Assembly (NCBI RefSeq): GCF_000026105.1
Contig: NC_008027.1
Span: 4,484,501-4,548,500 of the forward strand
Direction of reading: 5' to 3'
DNA: 64,000 nt
From: Pseudomonas entomophila L48
GTDB taxonomy: Bacteria; Pseudomonadota; Gammaproteobacteria; Pseudomonadales; Pseudomonadaceae
Positions 24,139 to 31,065 of the stretch are shown here, piece by piece; positions within the stretch are counted from its first letter, which is position 1; each line of letters begins with the position of its first letter. Position numbers and translations under genes: made by a program. The notes beneath the pieces were generated by a model. The model searched no databases and had not been told where the DNA came from. It was given only the letters and a program-made list of their open reading frames with translations.

Positions 24139-24900
24139 ATGTCTCAACTGATTTTTTCCCACCGCCTGAAGCCTGCCGACCCACATCTCGCCGAACGGCT
24201 GGCGCGACTGGAGAATCCCGGCAACGCAGCCACGACCGTTGGCGGCCGACAAAAGCGGGCCCTGGCCATGACCCGCAAGCTCTGGCGCCCCGGCCGTGTG
24301 CTGAAGGTGGCGTTCCTCGGCAGCCCCGATGAGTTCCTGAAGTCGGAAATATTCAGAACGGCTTCACAATGGCTGCTGCGCTCGGGGGCCAACCTGTCGC
24401 TTGCCCTGACCTGGGACAACGACTCCCAGGCGCAGATCAAGGTACGCACCGGCAGGACGCTGCCACGCAACGAATCCTGCGCAGGAACCGACGCCCTGGC
24501 CATGCCCGCCGAAACCATGAACCTCAACGTCGAGCCCGGCGACGCCACCTTCGAGCACGTCGTCCTGCACGAGTTCGGCCATGCCCTGGGGGCGGAACAC
24601 GAACACCAGCACCCCGACGCCAGCATTCCGTGGAATGTGGAAGAGGTTGTGCGCGTGGCCAATGCGGAGCAGGGCTGGACGCGTCAGCAGGTGATGGAGG
24701 AGATGATTGCCAGGCGCACCGACATTGGCCTGGTGAAGACCCCTTACGACCCTGCTTCGGTCATGCATTACCCGGTTCCCCAGGCCTTCACTTTGGGTGA
24801 CTGGGAGATTGGACTGAACAGCGGCTTGAGTGAAAAGGATCTGGCTTTCATGCGCCTGGCCTACCCTTTTCCAAACAATGCCGTCCAGACAGTTACCTGA
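24139..24900 (+). CDS. Astacin-like zinc metalloprotease (metzincin)
   Basis: The 253-residue protein has the metzincin zinc site HEFGHALGAEHEH (His144, Glu145, His148, His154) followed by a SVMHY Met-turn at 207-211, which is the arrangement of M12A astacins. The N-terminal half (KLWRPGRVLKVAFLG, then AQWLL-like helix) matches the start of an astacin catalytic domain. No signal peptide or propeptide is visible, so it may act in the cytosol or leave by a non-Sec route; its substrate is unknown. The ATG at 24139 follows a GGAG site held in a hairpin. The stop overlaps the convergent antiporter gene by 8 bp. I do not recall it at this place in P. aeruginosa, so it looks accessory. Confidence 0.85.
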   Translation: MSQLIFSHRLKPADPHLAERLARLENPGNAATTVGGRQKRALAMTRKLWRPGRVLKVAFLGSPDEFLKSEIFRTASQWLLRSGANLSLALTWDNDSQAQIKVRTGRTLPRNESCAGTDALAMPAETMNLNVEPGDATFEHVVLHEFGHALGAEHEHQHPDASIPWNVEEVVRVANAEQGWTRQQVMEEMIARRTDIGLVKTPYDPASVMHYPVPQAFTLGDWEIGLNSGLSEKDLAFMRLAYPFPNNAVQTVT

Positions 24901-26539
24901 CCTGGCCCAGGTTGGCCTCACTCATGTCCAGCTCGCCCAGTACCTGCCGTACCACTTCATCGCCCACCTGATGCTGGCGATGCAGGTTGTACAGCTCCAG
25001 GCGCTGGGCGCGTAGCGCACGCAGGCGCAAGCGGCGCTCCAGCAGGTCCATCTGCTCGGCCAGGGCCCGGGCTTCGGCGGTGTCGTTGTAGCTGTCCAGC
25101 TCATCCCGGTACTCGGCCATCAGCCTGGCCTTGAGCTCGATGGCCAGCGTCGCCTGCGCAGCGTCCTGTGGTGCGCCTGCGTCACTGACCTCCTCGGCCT
25201 CGAGAGCATGAATGGCCGCTTCGGCGGTACGCCGCCAAGCCTCCTGTACTTCCTGGCGCAGGCGTTCGTCCGGACTTTTGGTAACGCCGCGCAACAAGAT
25301 CGGCAGGGCGATGACGGCACTGATCAGCGACAGCAGGATCACCCCGGCGGCAATGAAGATCAGCAGGTCACGCTCGGGGAACACCTTGCCCGCGCCCATC
25401 AGCAAGGGCACCGACATCACGCCTGCGAGTGTCACCGCGCCGCGTACGCCGCCCAGCGTCAGCAACCAGCACGACCGGGCGGTCGGCATCAGCACCAGCT
25501 CGGGCTTGCCGCGCCAGCGCCGCACCACACCGATGGCCCGCCAGATACTTTGCACCCAGACAAATCGCAGCAGCACCAGTGCGGCGAAGATCGCCACTAC
25601 ATCCAGGCAGCGCCAGGCCAGGGTCGGCCAGACCGCCGCCTCGTCACTGACCACCGCCTTGACGATGTCCGGCAGCTGCAGGCCGAGCAGCAGGAAAATG
25701 AGGCCATTGAAGGCGAACTCCAGCAGCGACCAAACGCTGCGGTTGAGCAGGCGGGTGCTGGTCTGGCGTGGCAGCAGGTCGAGCCAGCTCTGCATCATGC
25801 CGGCAGCCACCGCCGAGAGAATGCCCGACACCCCGAGGCGTTCGGCCAGCACGTAGGCCGCGAATGGCAACAACAACATGAACACCACGTGGGTCGCCGG
25901 GTCGTCCCAGCCACGGGTGATCATCCACATCCGCAGCCGCCCGACCAACCAGCTCAGCGCAACCCCCACCGCCAGCCCGCCGAGGGCGACGAGCACGAAG
26001 GTGAGGCTGGCTTCGGTCAACGAGAACACGCCAGTAATTGCCGCCACCAAGGCGAACTTGAACGTCACCAGGCCCGAGGCGTCATTCATCAAGGCTTCGC
26101 CTTGCAGCATGTGCATCAACGGGGTGGGCAGGCGGTCCTGGGTAATGGCCGACACGGCCACGGCATCGGTGGGCGAGAGAACCGCGGCCAATGCGAAAGC
26201 CACGGGCAATGGAATAGCCGGCAGCAGCCAGTGGATGAAGTAACCGGCCCCGACCACGGTGAACAGCACCAACCCCACCGCCAGGGCCACCACCGGTCCG
26301 CGGATGCGCCAAAGTTCACGCTTGGGCATGCGCCAGCCGTCGGCGAACAGCAGCGGCGGCAGGAACAGGAACAGGAACAACTCCGGGTCCAGCGCCACAT
26401 GCAACCCAAGTGTCGGCCAGGCCAGCAAGGCGCCGGCGCCGATCTGCACCAGCGGCAGTGGCAGCGGCACCACCCGACCCACCAGTTTCGACACGCTCAC
26501 CAGCATCAGCAAGATAAGGACGGTATAGGCTGACTGCAT
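24893..26539 (-). CDS. Na+/H+ antiporter, CPA1 family
   Basis: This 548-residue inner-membrane protein exchanges Na+ (or K+) for protons. It has about 12 hydrophobic segments over the first 400 residues and the CPA1 blocks LSPTDAVAVSAI, GEALMNDASGLVTFKFA (the ND pair) and GGVRGAVTLAGVMSVP. A charged, helical cytosolic tail of about 120 residues follows. The start MQSAYTVLILLMLVSVSKLV is chosen because the 67-residue in-frame extension has no membrane or family features. It is divergent from the ArsC-like gene, with an 8-bp inverted repeat in the gap. Confidence 0.9.
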   Translation of the reverse strand: MQSAYTVLILLMLVSVSKLVGRVVPLPLPLVQIGAGALLAWPTLGLHVALDPELFLFLFLPPLLFADGWRMPKRELWRIRGPVVALAVGLVLFTVVGAGYFIHWLLPAIPLPVAFALAAVLSPTDAVAVSAITQDRLPTPLMHMLQGEALMNDASGLVTFKFALVAAITGVFSLTEASLTFVLVALGGLAVGVALSWLVGRLRMWMITRGWDDPATHVVFMLLLPFAAYVLAERLGVSGILSAVAAGMMQSWLDLLPRQTSTRLLNRSVWSLLEFAFNGLIFLLLGLQLPDIVKAVVSDEAAVWPTLAWRCLDVVAIFAALVLLRFVWVQSIWRAIGVVRRWRGKPELVLMPTARSCWLLTLGGVRGAVTLAGVMSVPLLMGAGKVFPERDLLIFIAAGVILLSLISAVIALPILLRGVTKSPDERLRQEVQEAWRRTAEAAIHALEAEEVSDAGAPQDAAQATLAIELKARLMAEYRDELDSYNDTAEARALAEQMDLLERRLRLRALRAQRLELYNLHRQHQVGDEVVRQVLGELDMSEANLGQVR

Positions 26540-26618
26540 CGGTGAGCTTCCTGTTTGAACGGAGAATCGACAGCGGGGCGCAACAACGCCATTGAAACAA
26601 TATGTTAGCGGGGAGCGT

Positions 26619-26642
26619 CTATCGTGGGCCGCTGCACGATAG
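26619..26642. promoter_or_regulatory. Perfect inverted repeat between divergent genes
   Basis: CTATCGTG (26619-26626) and CACGATAG (26635-26642) are perfect inverted halves with an 8-bp spacer. They lie in the 269-bp gap between the antiporter and the ArsC-like gene. The size and placement suit an operator or a leader hairpin. Nothing else is recognised in this gap. Confidence 0.5.
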
Positions 26643-26808
26643 TCGCAGCTCGCCTCCGAATATGTAACACAATGATTCGTGAGAAGCTGTGATACACATC
26701 GCCCCCGCCTTCGAGCCCGTGGCCGTGGCGCCAACCCCATCGATACCGCATAATCGGCCCCACCCTATCTTCACGGAGTATCGGGCTGCCCGGCGGCCCT
26801 GGCATTCA

Positions 26809-27156
26809 ATGGCTTACACTCTCTACGGCATCAAAGCCTGCGACACCATGAAAAAAGCCCGCACATGGCTTGAAGAAAAGGCCATCGGCTTCGAATTCCA
26901 CGACTACAAGACCCAAGGCATCGACCGTGACAGCCTGAACCGCTGGTGCACCGAGCACGGTTGGGAAGTCGTGCTGAACCGCGCCGGTACCACCTTCCGC
27001 AAGCTCGACGATGCCAGCAAGGCCGATCTCGACCAAGCGAAGGCCGTAGAACTGATGCTCGCCCAGCCGTCGATGATCAAGCGCCCGGTACTGGACCTCG
27101 GCGACCGCACGCTGGTCGGCTTCAAGCCCGACCTGTACGCCGCGGCACTGGCCTGA
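26809..27156 (+). CDS. ArsC/Spx-family reductase-like protein (YffB type)
   Basis: The 115-residue thioredoxin-fold protein begins MAYTLYGIKACDTMKKARTW, with the single conserved Cys of the YffB group in the helix-start position. This group resembles arsenate reductase but has no proven arsenate role; glutathione-dependent thiol reduction has been proposed. The ATG at 26809 gives the family N-terminus. It lies 43 bp before dapD, as in other pseudomonads, with a run of nine C between them. Confidence 0.9.
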   Translation: MAYTLYGIKACDTMKKARTWLEEKAIGFEFHDYKTQGIDRDSLNRWCTEHGWEVVLNRAGTTFRKLDDASKADLDQAKAVELMLAQPSMIKRPVLDLGDRTLVGFKPDLYAAALA

Positions 27157-27199
27157 TCCCCGCATTACGCTCCCCCCCCCTTTCGCACGAGGTAATCGC

Positions 27200-28234
27200 A
27201 TGTCTCAATCCCTGTTCAGCCTGGCCTTCGGTGTCGGCACCCAGAACCGCCAGGGTGCCTGGCTGGAAGTGTTCTACGCGCAGCCGGTGCTCAAGCCGTC
27301 CGCCGAGCTGGTCGCCGCCATTGCGCCGATCCTCGGTTACGAAGCTGGCAACCAGGCCATCGCCTTCACCACCGCCCAGGCCGCACAGCTGGCCGACGCG
27401 CTCAAGGGTGTCGATAGCGCTCAAGCTGCCCTGCTGACCCGCCTGGCCGAAAGCCACAAGCCGCTGGTCGCCACCCTGCTGGCTGAAGACGGCGCCCTGG
27501 CCTCCACCCCCGAGGCCTACCTCAAGCTGCACCTGCTGTCGCACCGCCTGGTCAAGCCGCACGGTGTCTCGCTGGCCGGCATCTTCCCGCTGCTGCCCAA
27601 CGTCGCCTGGACCAACCAGGGCGCGGTCGACCTGGCCGAGCTGGCCGAGCTGCAACTGGAAGCGCGCCTGAAGGGCGAGCTGCTGGAAGTGTTCTCGGTA
27701 GACAAGTTCCCGAAGATGACCGACTACGTCGTGCCGGCCGGTGTGCGTATCGCCGACACCGCCCGTGTGCGCCTGGGCGCCTACATCGGCGAAGGCACCA
27801 CCATCATGCACGAGGGCTTCGTCAACTTTAACGCCGGCACCGAAGGCCCAGGCATGATCGAAGGCCGCGTTTCCGCAGGCGTGTTCGTCGGCAAAGGCTC
27901 CGACCTGGGCGGCGGCTGCTCGACCATGGGCACCCTGTCCGGTGGCGGCAACATCGTCATCAAGGTCGGCGAAGGCTGCCTGATCGGCGCCAATGCCGGT
28001 ATCGGCATCCCGCTGGGTGACCGCAACACCGTGGAAGCTGGCCTGTACATCACCGCCGGCACCAAGGTGAACCTGCTGGACGAGAACAACCAACTGGTCA
28101 AGGTGGTCAAGGCCCGCGACCTGGCCGGCCAGACCGACCTGCTGTTCCGCCGCAACTCGCTCAACGGCGCGGTGGAGTGCAAGACCCACAAGTCGGCCAT
28201 CGAGCTGAACGAGGCGCTGCACGCCCACAACTGA
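27200..28234 (+). CDS. dapD: Tetrahydrodipicolinate N-succinyltransferase
   Basis: DapD succinylates tetrahydrodipicolinate using succinyl-CoA, the step before DapC. The 344-residue protein is the longer pseudomonad/actinobacterial type: an N-terminal domain to about residue 165, then a left-handed beta-helix (VRLGAYIGEGTTIMHEGFVN, GGNIVIKVGEGCLIGANAGI) and a short tail. An ACGAGGTAATCGC leader with AGG precedes the ATG. A strong terminator follows. Confidence 0.97.
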   Translation: MSQSLFSLAFGVGTQNRQGAWLEVFYAQPVLKPSAELVAAIAPILGYEAGNQAIAFTTAQAAQLADALKGVDSAQAALLTRLAESHKPLVATLLAEDGALASTPEAYLKLHLLSHRLVKPHGVSLAGIFPLLPNVAWTNQGAVDLAELAELQLEARLKGELLEVFSVDKFPKMTDYVVPAGVRIADTARVRLGAYIGEGTTIMHEGFVNFNAGTEGPGMIEGRVSAGVFVGKGSDLGGGCSTMGTLSGGGNIVIKVGEGCLIGANAGIGIPLGDRNTVEAGLYITAGTKVNLLDENNQLVKVVKARDLAGQTDLLFRRNSLNGAVECKTHKSAIELNEALHAHN

Positions 28235-28259
28235 GTACCTGCGGGTTCGAAGTGATAAG

Positions 28260-28298
28260 ATCGGGTCTTGCTCTTACGGGCAGACCCGATTTTTCTTT
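28260..28298 (+). terminator. Intrinsic terminator of dapD
   Basis: ATCGGGTCT (28260-28268) pairs with AGACCCGAT (28282-28290), followed by TTTTCTTT. It lies 25 bp after the dapD stop and 16 bp before csdA. Confidence 0.9.
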
Positions 28299-28313
28299 CC
28301 AGGCCCCGCGAAC

Positions 28314-29519
28314 ATGTTCCAGCCCTCCCCCTGGCGTGCCGACTTCCCCGCCATCGCCGCCCTGCAACGGCAGCACCAGACCTACCTGGACAGCGCCGCC
28401 ACCACGCAGAAACCCCAGGCACTGCTTGACGCCCTGAACCATTACTACGGCCATGGCGCAGCCAACGTGCATCGTGCGCAACACCTGCCAGGCGCCCTGG
28501 CCACCCAGGCTTTCGAAGGCACCCGCGAGAAGGTTGCCGCCTGGCTCAATGCGCCGGACACACGGCAGGTCATCTTCACCCACGGCGCCACCTCGGCCTT
28601 GAACCTGCTGGCCTATGGCCTGGAACATCGCTTCGAGGCGGGTGACGAGATTGCCGTCAGTGCGCTGGAACACCACGCCAACCTGCTGCCCTGGCAACAA
28701 CTGGCGCACCGCCGCAACCTGCGTCTGGTGATTTTGCCGGTGAATGACCAGGGGCATATCGATCTGGAACAGGCCCTGCAACTGATCGGCCCACGCACCC
28801 GCCTACTCGCGATCAGCCAACTGTCCAACGTGCTAGGCACCTGGCAACCGCTGGCACCGCTGTTGGCACATGCTCGCGCCCAGGGCGCCTTGAGCGTTGT
28901 CGATGGCGCTCAGGGTGTCGTCCATGGTCGCCATGACGTGCAGCAGTTGGAATGCGACTTCTATGTGTTTTCCAGCCACAAGCTGTACGGTCCAGACGGT
29001 GTCGGGGTGCTATATGGACGCCAACAGGCGCTGGAACTGCTGCGCCATTGGCAGTTCGGCGGCGAAATGGTCCAGTTGGCCGACTACCAGAACGCCAGTT
29101 TCCGCCCTGCGCCGCTGGGCTTCGAAGCCGGTACGCCTCCTATCGCCGGCGTCATCGGCCTGGGCGCAACCCTGGATTACCTGGCCAGTCTCGACACCAA
29201 CGCGGTTGCCGCCCATGAAGCCAGCCTGCACCAGCATCTGCTGCGAGGATTGGCTGATCGCGAAGGGATTCGCCTGCTCGGCTCTCCCCAGGCGGCGCTG
29301 GCCAGTTTCGTCATCGACGGCGTACACAATGCCGATATAGCCCACCTGCTGACAGAGCAGGGCGTCGCCGTTCGCGCAGGGCATCATTGTGCCATGCCGT
29401 TGCTCAAACACCTGGGGCTGGACGGTGCTATCCGTGTATCACTTGGACTGTATTCCGATAGCGACGACCTACAGCGCTTCTTCGACGCGCTCGACCAGGG
29501 CCTGGAGCTGCTGCGATGA
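28314..29519 (+). CDS. csdA: Cysteine desulfurase (CsdA/SufS type)
   Basis: This PLP enzyme takes sulfur from cysteine and passes it to CsdE. The 401-residue protein has SSHKLYGPDG with the PLP lysine at 223 and GHHCAMPLL with the active-site Cys at 359; the short loop around this Cys marks the group II (SufS/CsdA) class. Its stop overlaps the csdE start (ATGA), and tcdA (csdL) faces the pair, completing the CSD sulfur-transfer set. Confidence 0.95.
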   Translation: MFQPSPWRADFPAIAALQRQHQTYLDSAATTQKPQALLDALNHYYGHGAANVHRAQHLPGALATQAFEGTREKVAAWLNAPDTRQVIFTHGATSALNLLAYGLEHRFEAGDEIAVSALEHHANLLPWQQLAHRRNLRLVILPVNDQGHIDLEQALQLIGPRTRLLAISQLSNVLGTWQPLAPLLAHARAQGALSVVDGAQGVVHGRHDVQQLECDFYVFSSHKLYGPDGVGVLYGRQQALELLRHWQFGGEMVQLADYQNASFRPAPLGFEAGTPPIAGVIGLGATLDYLASLDTNAVAAHEASLHQHLLRGLADREGIRLLGSPQAALASFVIDGVHNADIAHLLTEQGVAVRAGHHCAMPLLKHLGLDGAIRVSLGLYSDSDDLQRFFDALDQGLELLR

Positions 29520-29926
29520 ATCTGTCGGCAGAGGCCAGCCAAGCGCTGGAAAGCTTCGAGCAGGCTCGGGGCTGGGAGCAGCGGGCACGGCTGCTGATGC
29601 AGTGGGGGAATCGCTTGGAACCGCTGGACGAAACAGAGAAAAGTGAACACAACCGAGTGCACGGTTGTGAAAGCCTGGTGTGGTTGGTGGCCACGCTGGA
29701 TAACGACCATTGGCACTTCAAGGCGTCCAGTGATGCGCGTTTGCTGCGAGGTTTGCTGGCGCTATTGCTAGTACGGGCACAAGGGCTGCACAGCACGGAA
29801 CTGGCTGCGCTGGACTTGAGTGACTGGTTCGCCCAGCTGGGGCTGGAGCGCCAGTTGTCACCCTCACGCAGCAATGGACTACATGCGGTGTTGCTCAGGA
29901 TGGCCGAGTTGGCATCGGCAGGCTGA
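29516..29926 (+). CDS. csdE: Sulfur acceptor protein CsdE (SufE family)
   Basis: CsdE accepts persulfide sulfur from CsdA. The 136-residue protein has RVHGCESLVWL with the acceptor Cys at 51 and the PSRSNGLHAVLLRM C-terminal block of SufE-like proteins. It overlaps csdA by 4 bp. In E. coli CsdA-CsdE works with CsdL (TcdA), whose gene faces it here. Confidence 0.93.
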   Translation: MNLSAEASQALESFEQARGWEQRARLLMQWGNRLEPLDETEKSEHNRVHGCESLVWLVATLDNDHWHFKASSDARLLRGLLALLLVRAQGLHSTELAALDLSDWFAQLGLERQLSPSRSNGLHAVLLRMAELASAG

Positions 29927-29944
29927 TGCGCCACACCGCACACT

Positions 29945-29985
29945 TGTAGGAGCCAGCCTTGCTGGCGAACACCGGCAAAGCCGGT
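29945..29985. repeat. Single REP with adjacent hairpin
   Basis: One 25-bp REP (29945-29969) with the GCCAGC-GCTGGC type stem is followed by ACCGGC-AAA-GCCGGT (29971-29985). It lies between the convergent csdE and tcdA genes and may serve as a two-way 3' boundary. Confidence 0.85.
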
Positions 29986-30013
29986 GCCAAATACCGTGTA
30001 GGGGTCAACGCCG

Positions 30014-30823
30014 CTATTGTGCCTTGACCCGCTCCGAAGGCCGCCGCGCACCGGCCACCAGCTTCTCCACCGCCTTGCTCGCGGCCACCATGCCAAAGGT
30101 CGCCGTCACCATCATCACCGCGCCGAATCCGCCCGCGCAATCCAGACGCACACCCTCGCCCACGAAGCTCTTCTGCAGGCACACGCTGCCATCCCCCTTG
30201 GGATAACGCAGCTGCTCGCTGGAAAACACGCACGGCACGCCATAGTTGCGGCTGGTATTGCGCGAGAAGTTGTAGTCGCGACGCAGGGTCGAGCGCACCC
30301 GCGAGGCCAGCGGGTCGTTGAACGTCTTGTTGAGGTCGCCGATCTGGATCTGGGTCGGGTCGATCTGCCCACCCGCACCGCCAGTGGTGACAATGGCGAT
30401 CTTGCGTCGGCGGCACCAGGCGATCAGCGCGGCCTTGGCCATCACGCTGTCGATACAGTCGATCACGCAGTCGAGGTGTTCGGTGATGTACTCGACCATG
30501 GTGTCGCGGGTGACGAAATCGGCCACCGCGTGCACCGTACACGCCGGGTTGATCGCCCTCAGCCGCTCGGCCATGACGTCGACCTTGGGCCGCCCGACCT
30601 GCCCTTCCAGGGCATGGGCCTGGCGGTTGGTGTTGCTGACGCACACGTCATCCAGGTCGAACAGGGTGATTTCGCCCACGCCACTGCGGGCCAGGGCTTC
30701 GGCCGCCCACGAGCCAACCCCGCCGATACCGACGATGGCCACGTGGGCCTGGCGCAGGCGCTGCAAGCCGTCGTCACCGTACAGCCGGGCGACACCGGCA
30801 AAGCGTGGATCTTCTGTGCTCAT
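30014..30823 (-). CDS. tcdA: tRNA threonylcarbamoyladenosine dehydratase (TcdA/CsdL)
   Basis: TcdA is an E1-like ATP-dependent enzyme that cyclises t6A37 of tRNA to ct6A. The 269-residue protein has the ATP-binding VGIGGVGSWAAEALARSGVG (about 31-50), DLDDVCVSNTNRQ that follows it, and a C-terminal hydrophobic segment. It faces csdA-csdE, which supply sulfur relay functions linked to it in E. coli. A REP separates the two convergent units. Confidence 0.93.
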   Translation of the reverse strand: MSTEDPRFAGVARLYGDDGLQRLRQAHVAIVGIGGVGSWAAEALARSGVGEITLFDLDDVCVSNTNRQAHALEGQVGRPKVDVMAERLRAINPACTVHAVADFVTRDTMVEYITEHLDCVIDCIDSVMAKAALIAWCRRRKIAIVTTGGAGGQIDPTQIQIGDLNKTFNDPLASRVRSTLRRDYNFSRNTSRNYGVPCVFSSEQLRYPKGDGSVCLQKSFVGEGVRLDCAGGFGAVMMVTATFGMVAASKAVEKLVAGARRPSERVKAQ

Positions 30824-31065
30824 GGCTCAACCTCGAAAAAACGGCGCGCATTATATGCCAAGCGGGCTGATCTGGGGGTTGTCGTTGGCAAGCGGCCGAC
30901 CAAGCCTGCTTTAATGTTCAATCAATGAAAAAGATATGGACGACAACCGAGCGGGCCCAGAACTTCATCCTGATCCGAAAATCCAACGGATTGCCCCTTA
31001 CGGCAGTGTAGGACTGGCACCCTGGTCATCCTGCCCCGCTCCACTCTTCGGAACCTCTAACACCT

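Noticed and set aside
26809..27156. Arsenate reductase of an ars operon
   Set aside because: No arsB, arsR or arsH nearby; the protein fits the YffB subgroup, which sits beside dapD in pseudomonads.
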